Assembly: GCA_021773795.1 (NCBI GenBank)
Contig: JAJFJT010000027.1
Span: 1 to 64,000 of the forward strand
Length of the DNA stretch: 64,000 nucleotides
Direction: 5' to 3'
DNA from: Gammaproteobacteria bacterium
GTDB lineage: Bacteria; Pseudomonadota; Gammaproteobacteria; HK1
The position numbers and the translations under genes are program-made. The notes beneath the pieces were generated by a model that saw nothing but the letters and a program-made list of their open reading frames with translations, did no database searches and was not told where the DNA came from. This document shows, one piece after another, positions 9,174 through 19,995 of the stretch. The number at the start of each line of letters is the position of its first letter. Within the stretch, counting starts at the first letter, position 1.

Positions 9174-9932
9174 CTAGACCGGGTTATCAATATCCACTGA
9201 GATATGTTCCAGCTCATAACGCTCCGCCAGATGCTCCCCCAGGGCCTGCACACCGTAGCGCTCAGTGGCATGGTGGCCGGCAGCAAAATAGTGGATTCCC
9301 GCCTCCCGCGCGAGGTGTACCGTGGGTTCTGAAATCTCGCCGCTAACGTAGGCATCCAAACCCAGCGCGGCGGCGGTCTCAATGCCCTCCTGTGCGGCAC
9401 CACTGCACCAGCCCACCCGGCTAATCGTGGCAGGGCCACCAGCAATATGGAGCGGGACACGCCCAAGATTCGCGGCAATGCGATCAGCGAATGCTGTGAC
9501 GTCCAGTGGCGTATCCAGCGTGCCGTGGCAGGCGATGCCCGCAAGGGAACCCTGCTCAAAGCGCCCGGTGGTGGTTAATCCAAGGTGTGCTGCCAGCTGG
9601 GCATTGTTGCCGAGCAATGGATGGGCATCCAAGGGTAGATGATAGGCAAGTAGGCTGATATCCGCCGCCAACAGGGTCGCCACGCGCTGGCGATGTAAAC
9701 CGGTAAGGCAAGGCGATGCCCCCCTCCAGAAGTAACCGTGATGCACCAGGATGGCATCGGCCTTGAGTTCCCGTGCCCGTTCCAGCAGTGCGTAGCAGGC
9801 GGTCACCCCGCTGACGATGCGCCGAATCTCACCACGACCCTCGATTTGCAGTCCATTGGGACAGTAATCGCTGAATCGCGCTACCTCAAGATGGCTATCG
9901 AGATAGGCCACGACCTCATTTAAAGTCACCAT
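9174..9932 (-). CDS. Nif3-like dinuclear metal centre protein
   Basis: YbgI/Nif3 (DUF34) family protein of 252 residues, a hexameric metal-binding fold linked in the literature to GTP cyclohydrolase-like activity or metal handling. The metal ligands ILVHHGYFWRG and, near the C-terminus, AAGHHATERYG are intact. The ATG at 9932 has GGAGG six bases upstream, clearly better than the longer frame. It diverges from the degS-like gene. Confidence 0.93.
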   Translation of the reverse strand: MVTLNEVVAYLDSHLEVARFSDYCPNGLQIEGRGEIRRIVSGVTACYALLERARELKADAILVHHGYFWRGASPCLTGLHRQRVATLLAADISLLAYHLPLDAHPLLGNNAQLAAHLGLTTTGRFEQGSLAGIACHGTLDTPLDVTAFADRIAANLGRVPLHIAGGPATISRVGWCSGAAQEGIETAAALGLDAYVSGEISEPTVHLAREAGIHYFAAGHHATERYGVQALGEHLAERYELEHISVDIDNPV

Positions 9933-9990
9933 GCGGCAGCCTCCGGTTTTCAGTAACATGCAAATATCGAAGCTTGCGGCAGTTCCCCCC

Positions 9991-11148
9991 ATGCGTCCAG
10001 GCAAAACCCTCCACTTTATCTTTCAGTCCGTTACTGCAGGCCTTGCCGCCGCGCTGGTGGTACTGTTGTTTTTTCCGGGCATATTGCAACGTCCGGCAGT
10101 GGTGGAGATTCGTGAGGGTACGACTCCCGTGGAACCAGCACGGGTAACCAAGCAAACGTTGGGGATGGTTTCCTACGCCCGCGCAGTGGCGCAAGCGACC
10201 CCTGCCGTGGTCAACATCCACACTGCCAAACGCATACCTCAGCGCCTGCATCCACTGCAAGACGATCCGGTCTACCGACGCTTTTTCGGTGAAACCCGGG
10301 ACTCACCCCGACCCCAGCTGGAAACCAGCCTGGGTTCTGGCGTCATTATCAGCCCCGAGGGATACATCCTCACCAATAATCACGTCATCGCTGGTGCCGA
10401 CAAGATCTCGGTGATGCTCAAGGACGGACGAGCTGCAACCGCACAGCTGGTAGGCAGCGATACCGATACCGATCTGGCAGTCCTGCGCATTCAGCTCGAT
10501 GGCCTACCCGCCATTACCATCAATCGCTCCGATGGCCTCCAGGTAGGTGATGTGGTGCTCGCCATCGGCAACCCTTTCGGTATTGGCCAAACCGTCACCA
10601 TGGGGATCGTCAGTGCCACCGGTCGCAGCCAGCTGGGAATAAATACCTTCGAAGACTTTATTCAAACCGATGCCGCCATCAATCCCGGCAACTCCGGCGG
10701 CGCCCTGATTAATCCTTATGGGCAACTCGTAGGTATCAATACCGCGATCTTCTCGCGCTCCGGCGGCTCCCAGGGGATTGGCTTCGCCATCCCGGTAAGT
10801 CTTGCCGGCAAGGTGATGGAGGAGATCATCGAGCACGGCTACGTCGTCCGCGGCTGGCTCGGCGTGGAGGTACAGGAGCTGACACCCATGCTGGCCCAGT
10901 CTTTCGGTATAAAGGAACTGGTAGGAGTCGTCGCCTCTGCCGTCGCCCGCGATGGCCCTGCCCATCGCTCAGGCGTGGAGCCCGGCGATGTCATTACCCA
11001 AGTCGATGGAGTGGAAATCGACACGCCGCGGCACCTGATGGAACACATTACCCAAGTTCCCCCAGGCAATCGTGTGGCGCTGAAAATCCTGCGTGAGGGG
11101 CAGGCGCTGGACCTCCAGGTTGCCGTCTCCCAACGACCAAATGGATAA
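9991..11148 (+). CDS. degS: DegS/AlgW-type periplasmic serine protease
   Basis: Membrane-anchored HtrA-family protease that in related bacteria senses misfolded porins and starts RseA cleavage. About 385 residues: one N-terminal membrane anchor (TAGLAAALVVLLFFPG), then a trypsin-like domain with His in TNNHVIAGA, Asp in DTDTDLAVL and Ser in NPGNSGGALIN, and one PDZ domain (GWLGVEVQEL to the end). A single PDZ domain points to DegS/AlgW rather than DegP. Starts at 9931 or 9958 are open, but 9931 overlaps the divergent gene. Convergent with hisC. Confidence 0.9.
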   Translation: MRPGKTLHFIFQSVTAGLAAALVVLLFFPGILQRPAVVEIREGTTPVEPARVTKQTLGMVSYARAVAQATPAVVNIHTAKRIPQRLHPLQDDPVYRRFFGETRDSPRPQLETSLGSGVIISPEGYILTNNHVIAGADKISVMLKDGRAATAQLVGSDTDTDLAVLRIQLDGLPAITINRSDGLQVGDVVLAIGNPFGIGQTVTMGIVSATGRSQLGINTFEDFIQTDAAINPGNSGGALINPYGQLVGINTAIFSRSGGSQGIGFAIPVSLAGKVMEEIIEHGYVVRGWLGVEVQELTPMLAQSFGIKELVGVVASAVARDGPAHRSGVEPGDVITQVDGVEIDTPRHLMEHITQVPPGNRVALKILREGQALDLQVAVSQRPNG

Positions 11149-11170
11149 CGACGAGGGGTTAGGGGACGAC

Positions 11171-12259
11171 TTAGAGGAGTGGCTTCAGGGCCTCAAGAAA
11201 ACAGCTATTTTCTTCCGGGCTACCCACCGTCACCCGCAGGCAATCAGTCAAGGCCGGGTGACTACCATGGAGTTGTTTTATCAGCACACCGGCATCACGG
11301 AGACCCGTGTGGATAACGATTGCGCAACCCGCTGGTACGCGGAATAGCAGGAAGTTGGCGCGGCTGGGCCAGACGTGAATACCGTCCAATTCGGCCAGCC
11401 GAGTGAAGAGCACTTCCCGGTCGTGACGAATGCGCGCGGTCTGCTGCTCCAGGATGTCGTAATGCTCGAGCAAGCATTGGGCGCTGGCCTGGGTCAGCAC
11501 GTTGATGTTGTAGGGCAAACGCAGTTTTTCCAGTTCACCGATCCACGCCGGCGCACCCGTCAGCAGACCGAGGCGCAACCCCGCCAGACCCAGCTTGGAT
11601 ACGGTGCGCATCACCAAAAGATTGGGGTAATCCGCTAGGGAGGAAAGAAAGCTGGCCTCGGCGAAGGGGGCATAGGCCTCATCGATCACCACTAGCCCGG
11701 GGGCGGCCTCGATGAGTCGTCGCAGATCCGCCTCGGGGTACAAATTGGCGGTGGGATTATTGGGATAGGCGATAAAGATGACCGCAGGCTGGTACTGCTC
11801 GCAGACGGCTAGCATGGCCTCAAGGTCGAGGGAGAAATCATCGCTTCGCAGCGGCACGCCCTGGTAACGCAAGCCGGTGGCCAAGGCGATCATACGGTAC
11901 ATCACGAAGGAGGGTTCCGGGGCCAATAGCACCCGGTCGGTGCCCTGCAGTGCCAGGGCGATGAGCTGAATCAACTCATCGGAACCATTGCCCAGCAAGA
12001 TATCCATGCTTTCCGGAATGGCCATTACCTTGCGCAGGCTTTTCTTTAGCGCGCCACAAGCCGGGTCTGGATAACGGTTGAGCTCCACCTCACGCAGGCA
12101 ATCGAGCCATGTCCCAGTCAACGCCTCGGGCAGTGCATAGGGATTTTCCATGGCATCGAGCTTGATGAGCCCGGCGGCCGGAGGGACATGGTAGGCAGCC
12201 AGCTCACGCAGTTCGGGACGAATCCACTGACGTACCAGTTGGCCAATTTTCTCGTTCAA
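11171..12259 (-). CDS. hisC: Histidinol-phosphate aminotransferase
   Basis: PLP enzyme of histidine biosynthesis converting imidazole-acetol phosphate to histidinol phosphate. 362 residues, fold-type I, with the PLP lysine in [15 protein letters not shown] and the phosphate-binding [10 protein letters not shown]. The start overlaps the hisD stop by four bases (ATGA). Last gene of hisG-hisD-hisC. Confidence 0.95.
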   Translation of the reverse strand: MNEKIGQLVRQWIRPELRELAAYHVPPAAGLIKLDAMENPYALPEALTGTWLDCLREVELNRYPDPACGALKKSLRKVMAIPESMDILLGNGSDELIQLIALALQGTDRVLLAPEPSFVMYRMIALATGLRYQGVPLRSDDFSLDLEAMLAVCEQYQPAVIFIAYPNNPTANLYPEADLRRLIEAAPGLVVIDEAYAPFAEASFLSSLADYPNLLVMRTVSKLGLAGLRLGLLTGAPAWIGELEKLRLPYNINVLTQASAQCLLEHYDILEQQTARIRHDREVLFTRLAELDGIHVWPSRANFLLFRVPAGCAIVIHTGLRDAGVLIKQLHGSHPALTDCLRVTVGSPEENSCFLEALKPLL

Positions 12260-13590
12260 GACGATTCTTCCTCCGCCGCCCCCAGGCGCAGCTCAGCGGA
12301 GCGGGCGTGGGCGGTCAGTCCCTCACCGCGTGCCAGCGTCACCGCCACCCTGCCGAGGCGATCCGCCCCCTGTGGTGAACATTGAATCAAACTGGTGCGC
12401 TTCTGAAAATCGTAGACTCCCAGCGGCGAGGAAAAACGCGCGGTGGATGCAGTGGGGAGAACATGATTGGGGCCCGCACAATAATCCCCCAGCACCTCGG
12501 CGGTGTGGCGACCGATGAAGATAGCCCCGGCGTTACGCACCTGCGGAGCCAGGGAGTCGGCGTCCTCAAGGGCCAGTTCCAGATGCTCCGGAGCCATGCG
12601 GTTAACCAGCTCCAGCCCTTCATCCACATCCCGAACCTTTAGCAGCGCCCCATTGGCCGCCAGCGAGGCGCGGATAATGCCAGCACGCTCCATACCCGGC
12701 AGCAGGCGCTGTATTTCAGCCTCCACCCGGTCGAGATAGTCCGCATTGGGAGAAATCAGGATGGCACGTGCAGCCTCGTCATGTTCCGCCTGGGAAAAGA
12801 GGTCCATGGCGATCCAGTCCGGCGGCACGCTACCGTCGGCGAGAATGAGTATCTCCGAAGGTCCGGCCACCATGTCGATGCCCACGGCACCAAAGACCAG
12901 GCGCTTGGCGGTGGCAACAAAACGGTTTCCCGGCCCCACCACCTTGTCCACTCGCGGAATGGTTTTCGTTCCATAGGCCAGTGCCGCCACGGCCTGGGCA
13001 CCACCCAACGTATAAACCCGGTCAACGCCGGCGATACCAGCCGCCGCCAGCGCAAGGTCATTGGCCTCGCCACCGGGGGTGGGCATTACCATGATGATCT
13101 CACCAACGCCCGCAACTTGTGCCGGAATAGCCCCCATAAGCACCGAAGAGGGATAAGCGGCCTTGCCACCTGGCACATAGACACCGACCCGATCTAGCGG
13201 GGTAATCTGCTGACCGAGCATCGTGCCATCAGCCTCGGTATAGGACCAGGAGGTCTGTTTTTGATGTTCGTGGAAGGCACGGATCCGCGCCGCAGCCTCA
13301 GTGAGGGCGTCACGCTCATTGCCCGCTATAATCGCCAGCGCCTCATCCAGACGCGCCTTGGGCAATATTAGTTCTGTCGCCGAACGCAGCTTGCGCTTAT
13401 CGAAGTGGTTGGTGTACTCCACCAGCGCCTTATCACCCCGACGGCGCACCTCATTGATGATAGCCCGCACCGTCTGCTCCAAACTATCGTCAGCGGGCAG
13501 ATCCCAAGCCAACAACGCATCAAGCTCCCGTAAAAAGTCAGGAGCCTGACTATCGAGCCGACATAGAGAGAATTTTTCTGAAACTGCCAT
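12256..13590 (-). CDS. hisD: Histidinol dehydrogenase
   Basis: Zn-dependent NAD enzyme performing the last two oxidations of histidine synthesis. 444 residues, near the family norm, with [27 protein letters not shown], the metal/base region [10 protein letters not shown], and GPNHVLPT near the C-terminus. A 121-bp palindromic element separates it from hisG upstream. Confidence 0.96.
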   Translation of the reverse strand: MAVSEKFSLCRLDSQAPDFLRELDALLAWDLPADDSLEQTVRAIINEVRRRGDKALVEYTNHFDKRKLRSATELILPKARLDEALAIIAGNERDALTEAAARIRAFHEHQKQTSWSYTEADGTMLGQQITPLDRVGVYVPGGKAAYPSSVLMGAIPAQVAGVGEIIMVMPTPGGEANDLALAAAGIAGVDRVYTLGGAQAVAALAYGTKTIPRVDKVVGPGNRFVATAKRLVFGAVGIDMVAGPSEILILADGSVPPDWIAMDLFSQAEHDEAARAILISPNADYLDRVEAEIQRLLPGMERAGIIRASLAANGALLKVRDVDEGLELVNRMAPEHLELALEDADSLAPQVRNAGAIFIGRHTAEVLGDYCAGPNHVLPTASTARFSSPLGVYDFQKRTSLIQCSPQGADRLGRVAVTLARGEGLTAHARSAELRLGAAEEESS

Positions 13591-13615
13591 TTATCGGAGC
13601 GGCCTATAGATGATT

Positions 13616-13736
13616 GAAAAAGTTTCAGGGGAGTGCCAGACAAGGCAAAAGCTGGCGAAAAAGCGGCGCTTACATTTAGTAAGTGAGCATTTTGAGCCAG
13701 TTTTTAACGCAGTATGGCGCCGCATGGGGCTTTTTC
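13616..13736. repeat. Palindromic element with GAAAAAG ends
   Basis: Fills the hisG-hisD gap. The ends GAAAAAGTTTCAGGGG and CCCCATGC-like GGGGCTTTTTC are imperfect inverted repeats. Inside, CTGGC pairs with GCCAG and the centre is the hairpin CTTAC-ATTTA-GTAAG. The right end runs into the hisG stop codon (TAG, 13736-13738). It has the layout of the three elements at 22464, 44661 and 55533 but a different sequence. Confidence 0.65.
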
Positions 13737-14380
13737 TAGCGGCGGGCGGCGACGGCCGCAGTAAGCTGAGAAATAAGCTCTGTCACTGGCGCATGTTTCA
13801 TCTTCATGGCCGCCCGGTTAACCACTAAACGCGAGCTGATATCGGTAATGTGTTCCAGGGGCGCCATTCCATTAGCGCGCAGGGTATCGCCACTCTCCAC
13901 CAGATCGACGATGCGATCCGCTAGGCCGACCAAAGGGGCTAACTCCATAGCACCATAGAGCTTGATGATCTCCACCTGCTGGGATTTCTGGGCAAAGAAA
14001 CGACGGGCGGTGTGTACAAACTTGGTGGCCACGCGCATGCGACCCCGTGGTTCAGGCTCTCCCACCCGACCGGCAACCATCAGGCTACAACACGCAATCT
14101 CGAGGTCCAGGGGTTCGTACAGCGCCGCGCCCTCATGTTCGAGCAACACATCCTTGCCTGCCACCCCAAGATCCGCCGCGCCATGTTCCACAAAGGTAGG
14201 CACGTCGGTGGCCCTGATGACCAGCAAGCGGACATGATCATGATTGGTTCGGAGTATCAGTTTGCGACTGGTATCCGGGTCATCCAGCGGCTCAATGCCG
14301 GCCTCCGCCAGCAAAGGCAAGGTCTTGCGATAAATGCGCCCCTTGGACAGGGCGATAGTAATACGGTCTGCGGTGTTCAA
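13736..14380 (-). CDS. hisG: ATP phosphoribosyltransferase, short form
   Basis: First enzyme of histidine biosynthesis, joining ATP and PRPP. At 214 residues it is the short form lacking the C-terminal regulatory domain; in known cases this form needs HisZ, which is not in this window. Motifs include [15 protein letters not shown] at the N-terminus, [16 protein letters not shown], and the PRPP loop near [14 protein letters not shown]. It follows murA by 12 bp. Confidence 0.95.
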   Translation of the reverse strand: MNTADRITIALSKGRIYRKTLPLLAEAGIEPLDDPDTSRKLILRTNHDHVRLLVIRATDVPTFVEHGAADLGVAGKDVLLEHEGAALYEPLDLEIACCSLMVAGRVGEPEPRGRMRVATKFVHTARRFFAQKSQQVEIIKLYGAMELAPLVGLADRIVDLVESGDTLRANGMAPLEHITDISSRLVVNRAAMKMKHAPVTELISQLTAAVAARR

Positions 14381-14392
14381 TCGACTACCTCC

Positions 14393-15658
<1,266 letters not shown>

Positions 15659-15895
15659 CTAGCCCCCGGGGGCCTCCTCCGGGGTACAGGTTTTCAGCGA
15701 AACGGCGTGCACGGCATCGGTCTGAAAACTATCACCCAGAGCCGCATAGACGCTGCGATGCCGTTGCAAGGTGCCCTTGCCCGCGAAGTCGGCACTAATA
15801 ACCAGTACCTCGAAGTGCCGACCATCACCGCGCACCCTGGCTTCGCTGCCTGGCATCGTTTCTTCAATCAAGCTTTTTAGTACTTCTGGCTCCAC
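15659..15895 (-). CDS. ibaG: BolA family protein IbaG
   Basis: 78-residue BolA-fold protein with the conserved VRGDGRHFEVLVISADFAGK and the histidine in LQRHRSVYAALG. BolA/IbaG proteins bind monothiol glutaredoxins through [2Fe-2S] clusters. It lies between mlaB and murA, the usual position of ibaG (yrbA). Confidence 0.92.
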   Translation of the reverse strand: MEPEVLKSLIEETMPGSEARVRGDGRHFEVLVISADFAGKGTLQRHRSVYAALGDSFQTDAVHAVSLKTCTPEEAPGG

Positions 15896-15907
15896 GTTCC
15901 TACCTCT

Positions 15908-16213
15908 TTAAGACCCGTTCAGATTGAGCAACTCATCCATCCGGCTGGTGCGGGCAATCACCTGCAATTGTTGCGGCACGTTACGCAGCTCCAAGCGACC
16001 CTTGGCCCGCTGTAGCACACACACCCACTCAACCAGCAGCGCCAGGCCCGCACTATCGGTATGTGTCACTTCCTTGAGATCAAGGTGAATCGCCGCGCCC
16101 TCATGGAATAGTTCCTGTCCCCGTTGCCACAGGCCACGCACCGAAGTGAAGGATAGCGGACCACTTAGCACAAACTGATTGTCGCCCACGGCCTGAATAC
16201 CGACTTCGCTCAC
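15908..16213 (-). CDS. mlaB: STAS-domain protein MlaB
   Basis: Cytoplasmic STAS subunit of the MlaFEDB phospholipid transporter, 101 residues. The STAS signature region reads VTHTDSAGLALLVEW, with the conserved Thr-Asp-Ser-Ala-Gly. The ATGA overlap with mlaC places it as the last mla gene. Confidence 0.9.
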   Translation of the reverse strand: MSEVGIQAVGDNQFVLSGPLSFTSVRGLWQRGQELFHEGAAIHLDLKEVTHTDSAGLALLVEWVCVLQRAKGRLELRNVPQQLQVIARTSRMDELLNLNGS

Positions 16214-16824
16214 TTTCCCTGTGCCTTATTGCGCTCGGCCAACTTGTTGATCAGACCATCCAGACCCTCTCGCCTGATCTGTGAGTTGAAGGAAGCCCGA
16301 TAGTTAATCACCAGGCTAACGCCATCAATGGATACGTCATAGACCTTCCAGTCCTTACCACCGTCATACATGGCGTAGCCGATGGGAATCGGCATGCCTC
16401 CGGGAGGCCGCACCTCGGTACGAATCACCGCCTCGCTCGCGCGTGAACCTTTGCGGACTGGCAAATAGGCGATCTTCTGATCAGAATATTCCAACAACGC
16501 AGTGGCGTAGGTGCGCACCAGCAGCGTCTGGAATTCCTGCGCAAAACGTGAACGTTGATCGGAATTTGCCTTGCGCCAATGTTTCCCCAGCACCCGCCGT
16601 GACATCCTCTGAAAATCGAAATGGGTCAGGACCGTATCATTTACCAGGGCGTAGAGTTTGGACAGATCCTTGCGGATACCCAGGGCCTCGTCATCCAGCG
16701 CGTTGAACACCTGTGTGGTGGTGTCCCGCACCACCTGCTCTGCCGGGTGCACAGGCATCGCTGTCAATGTGGCACTCCAACACAGGACCACCAACCCCGC
16801 CAGGACATTTTTTATTCGGTACAT
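16210..16824 (-). CDS. mlaC: Periplasmic phospholipid carrier MlaC
   Basis: 204-residue exported protein of the Tol-tolerance-protein Ttg2 family, which shuttles phospholipids between the outer-membrane MlaA complex and MlaFEDB. It has a Sec signal peptide (NVLAGLVVLCWSATLTA) followed by the lipid-binding domain containing FDFQRMSRRVLGKHWRKA. The ATG at 16824 has AAGGAG seven bases upstream, deciding against the longer frame. Confidence 0.94.
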   Translation of the reverse strand: MYRIKNVLAGLVVLCWSATLTAMPVHPAEQVVRDTTTQVFNALDDEALGIRKDLSKLYALVNDTVLTHFDFQRMSRRVLGKHWRKANSDQRSRFAQEFQTLLVRTYATALLEYSDQKIAYLPVRKGSRASEAVIRTEVRPPGGMPIPIGYAMYDGGKDWKVYDVSIDGVSLVINYRASFNSQIRREGLDGLINKLAERNKAQGK

Positions 16825-16897
16825 TTGCAGTCTCCTTCTTTCAGTCAGGCACATCCTTGGCTAGGACCCGTATCGTTGCAGCTTGTTCATCAGGAGC

Positions 16898-17368
16898 TTA
16901 CTTGTCCTCGCCCTCAGATGCCTTGCTATACAGAAACTGACCAATAATCTGCTCCAGCACCACCGCCGACTGGGTCATGCGAATCTCATCATCCGCTCCC
17001 AGAAAGGCCTCCTCCCCGCCCGGCTCCAGCCCCACGTACTGCTCGCCTAGAAGCCCCGCAGTAAAAATACTGGCAGAGGTATCTTTAGGCAGTCGATTAT
17101 ATTGTGGCTCAATAGCAAAGCGCGCCACCGCCTCGTAAGTCTCGTTGTCAAAACTGATTTCGCTCACCCGTCCTATACGCACCCCTGCCATGGTGACCGG
17201 AGAACGCACCTTGAGGCCACCGATATTGTCGAAGCGAGCAGTCAGTTCATAACCGCCATCGGCGGACAGGGCACCGAGATTGCTCACCTTCATGGCCAGC
17301 ATCAGCAGTGCGGCCAGACCCAGCGCGACAAACACACCAACGCCAATTTCAAGGGTTCTGTTGTGCAT
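16898..17368 (-). CDS. mlaD: MCE-domain protein MlaD
   Basis: 156-residue inner-membrane-anchored MCE protein. One N-terminal membrane helix (IGVGVFVALGLAALLMLAMK) is followed by an MCE domain containing GGLKVRSPVTMAGVRIG and SIFTAGLLGEQYVGL. MlaD hexamers form the periplasmic lipid channel of MlaFEDB. Same strand, between mlaC and mlaE. Confidence 0.95.
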   Translation of the reverse strand: MHNRTLEIGVGVFVALGLAALLMLAMKVSNLGALSADGGYELTARFDNIGGLKVRSPVTMAGVRIGRVSEISFDNETYEAVARFAIEPQYNRLPKDTSASIFTAGLLGEQYVGLEPGGEEAFLGADDEIRMTQSAVVLEQIIGQFLYSKASEGEDK

Positions 17369-17384
17369 CTCCGTTATTCCTTTT

Positions 17385-18164
17385 CTAACCGTTAAACATA
17401 AGTGCGGTCAGCACGAAATCCAGGCCAAGCACTGCGAGGGACGAATGGACCACGGTACGGGTTGTGGCCCGGCTAACGCCCTCGGAGGTAGGCACCGTAT
17501 CGTAGCCCTCAAACACCGCGATCCAGGTCACTGCAAGACCGAACACTACGCTCTTGATGACCCCATTGAGAATGTCATCATTGAGGTCGACCTTGGCCTG
17601 CATCTGGGACCAGAAGGCGCCATCGTCAACCCCCAGCAGACCAACACCCACGAAATAACCACCAATCACCCCCAGCGCACTGAACAGTGCGGCCAGCAGA
17701 GGCATGGCCAGAATACCACCCAACAAACGTGGCGCAACGATGCGGCGTAGCGGGTCTACCGCCATCATTTCCATGCCAGCCAGCTGTTCTGTGGCCTTCA
17801 TCAAACCGATTTCCGCCGTCAACGCGGAGCCCGCACGACCGGCAAACAACAGTGCCGATACCACCGGCCCCAGTTCCCGCACCAGTGACAGGGCTACCAG
17901 CACCCCAAGGGAGTCCTCGGCCCCAAAATCGACCAGGGTGTTATACCCCTGCAGGCTCATCACCATGCCTACAAAGGTGCCGGCCACCATGATGAGCAGT
18001 AAGGAGCGAACGCCCACTGACCATAACTGCACCACCACCAGGTGAAAACGTCGGATCAGATCAGGAAAGCCGAGCAGCACCTGGAAAAGGAACAGGTTGC
18101 CCCGTCCCAAACGCTGGAAGGCGCTCAAACCTGCGTGGCCCAGCAGTTGCAGCCAATCCATCAC
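17385..18164 (-). CDS. mlaE: MlaE family permease
   Basis: 259-residue permease of the lipid ABC transporter, with several membrane segments and the family motif [22 protein letters not shown]-type region ([16 protein letters not shown] visible) followed by [13 protein letters not shown]. The start overlaps mlaF by four bases (ATGA). Confidence 0.95.
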   Translation of the reverse strand: MMDWLQLLGHAGLSAFQRLGRGNLFLFQVLLGFPDLIRRFHLVVVQLWSVGVRSLLLIMVAGTFVGMVMSLQGYNTLVDFGAEDSLGVLVALSLVRELGPVVSALLFAGRAGSALTAEIGLMKATEQLAGMEMMAVDPLRRIVAPRLLGGILAMPLLAALFSALGVIGGYFVGVGLLGVDDGAFWSQMQAKVDLNDDILNGVIKSVVFGLAVTWIAVFEGYDTVPTSEGVSRATTRTVVHSSLAVLGLDFVLTALMFNG

Positions 18165-19000
18165 AGCTTGGCTCCGTGCATCAATTCATCAATAAATTTT
18201 GGCGCTGGATAATCAAAGGAGACCGGACCATCGGGCAGACCCTGAACAAACTGCTCCACCCAGGGAGAATCGGTTTTGGAGATGGCCTCCGGCGTGCCAT
18301 GGCCCACCACCTTGCCGTGACCAATGACATAGACATAATCAGCGATGGCAAGGGTCTCCCGCACATCGTGGGAAACCACGATGCTGGAAAGACCCAGAGC
18401 ATCATTCAGCTCACGAATGAGCTTTACCAGCACCCCCATGGAGATAGGATCCTGGCCGGTGAAGGGTTCGTCATACATCACCATCTTGGGATCCAGCACG
18501 ATGGCCCGCGCCAGTGCGACTCGCCGCGCCATGCCCCCGGAAAGCTCTCGCGGCAGCAGACCGTGGGCACCGCGCAATCCCACCGCCTCCAGTTTCATCA
18601 ACACCAAATTTCGCAGCACGCTTTCTGGCAGATCCGTATGCTCACGTAGCGGAAAAGCAACATTCTCAAAAACCGTAAGATCGGTGAGCAATGCGCCACT
18701 TTGAAACAACATGCCCATGCGTTTGCGCAGTTGGAACAGATTCTCCCGGGAAAGCTTATGCACCACCTCACCATCCACCTCGACGGTGCCTTGGTCGGGA
18801 CGAATCTGACCGCCAATCAGGCGCAACAAGGTGGTCTTTCCAGTGCCACTGGGACCCATGATGGCAGTCACCTTGCCACGCCTGATCTCAATATCCACGC
18901 CATCGAAGATGGTGCGCCCGGCACGGGAGAAATGCAGGTCACGAATGGAAACCAGGGGCGTTCCCTCAGCTGCCTCCGGACTCACGCCGACACCCCGCAT
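18161..19000 (-). CDS. mlaF: ATP-binding protein MlaF
   Basis: 279-residue ABC ATPase powering MlaFEDB. Walker [12 protein letters not shown], signature [14 protein letters not shown], Walker [14 protein letters not shown] and switch His in IVVSHD are intact. Start MRGVGVSP; a later start cannot be excluded. It follows secF by only 12 bp on the same strand, so secDF and mla may share transcripts. Confidence 0.95.
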   Translation of the reverse strand: MRGVGVSPEAAEGTPLVSIRDLHFSRAGRTIFDGVDIEIRRGKVTAIMGPSGTGKTTLLRLIGGQIRPDQGTVEVDGEVVHKLSRENLFQLRKRMGMLFQSGALLTDLTVFENVAFPLREHTDLPESVLRNLVLMKLEAVGLRGAHGLLPRELSGGMARRVALARAIVLDPKMVMYDEPFTGQDPISMGVLVKLIRELNDALGLSSIVVSHDVRETLAIADYVYVIGHGKVVGHGTPEAISKTDSPWVEQFVQGLPDGPVSFDYPAPKFIDELMHGAKL

Positions 19001-19012
19001 TCAAGCGGAGCT

Positions 19013-19954
19013 TCAGGGGCGCGCATCCACTTCCTCTCCGTCCTCTTTCTTCACCGGCATCAGATCAGTCTTGCTGATACCCAGCGCCAGTACCGCGGTG
19101 CTGGCCACGTAGATAGAGGAGTAAGTACCTACCACGACGCCGGCAATCAGTGCGGTAGCAAAGCCGTGAATGAGTTCCCCACCAATAAAAAACAGCGCCA
19201 GCAGTACCAGCAAGGTGGTCAGCGAGGTGGTGAGGGTTCGGGCCAGGGTCTGGTTGAGGGAGACATTGACGATTTCCACCGCCTCACCTTTGCGCAGCTT
19301 GCGAAAGTTCTCGCGAACGCGGTCATAGACCACGATGGTGTCATTCAGCGAATAACCGATGACCGCCAGCACCGCGGCAAGCACGGTGAGATCAAAATCG
19401 AGTCCAAGAATGGAAAACAGGCCAAGAGTCAGGATCACGTCATGGGCCAGAGCGGCCACCGCACCCAGGGCAAAGCGGTACTCAAAACGCAGACCGACAT
19501 AAATCAAGATCCCGAACAGGGCAATGAGCATAGCCAGACCACCGTCCTCGGTGAGCTCCTCTCCCACCTGGGGACCCACAAACTCCACCCGACGCAGATC
19601 CAGGGCTCCCCCACTCAGAGCCTCCAGCCCGCGTACCACGCGGCTACTCAGCTCCGCCTTGCTCAAACCCTCGCGTGGGGCAATGCGTATCAGCACCTCG
19701 CGGGTGGTCCCAAAATGCTGCACCACGGCCCCGGGGAAACCGTCGGCCTCCAGCGTCTTACGAAGCCCCGCCAGTTCCACTGACTCTGGATAGCCTAGCT
19801 CAATCAGGGTGCCACCGGTGAAATCAATGCCGAGGCTGAGGCCACGCGCACCCAAGGCGCCCAGAGACAACACCAGCAAAACGCCGGAAAATATCAGGGC
19901 AAAACGCCGACGACCCATGAAATCAAAGTGGGGGAGCTTGGCTAATAAACGCAT
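19013..19954 (-). CDS. secF: Protein translocase subunit SecF
   Basis: Inner-membrane partner of SecD, using proton motive force to assist export. 313 residues, six membrane segments, with the N-terminal periplasmic signature LGIDFTGGTLIELG and the loop YSLNDTIVVYDRVREN. It follows secD by about 40 bp. Confidence 0.96.
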   Translation of the reverse strand: MRLLAKLPHFDFMGRRRFALIFSGVLLVLSLGALGARGLSLGIDFTGGTLIELGYPESVELAGLRKTLEADGFPGAVVQHFGTTREVLIRIAPREGLSKAELSSRVVRGLEALSGGALDLRRVEFVGPQVGEELTEDGGLAMLIALFGILIYVGLRFEYRFALGAVAALAHDVILTLGLFSILGLDFDLTVLAAVLAVIGYSLNDTIVVYDRVRENFRKLRKGEAVEIVNVSLNQTLARTLTTSLTTLLVLLALFFIGGELIHGFATALIAGVVVGTYSSIYVASTAVLALGISKTDLMPVKKEDGEEVDARP

Positions 19955-19995
19955 ATTCCGTTCTCTTCGTTGTTTCCGGTACTAAACCGGGGGGA

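Noticed and set aside
18701-19783. 360-codon plus-strand frame opposite mlaF and secF
   Set aside because: Antisense to two conserved genes; the His/Gln-rich composition is that of a shadow frame.
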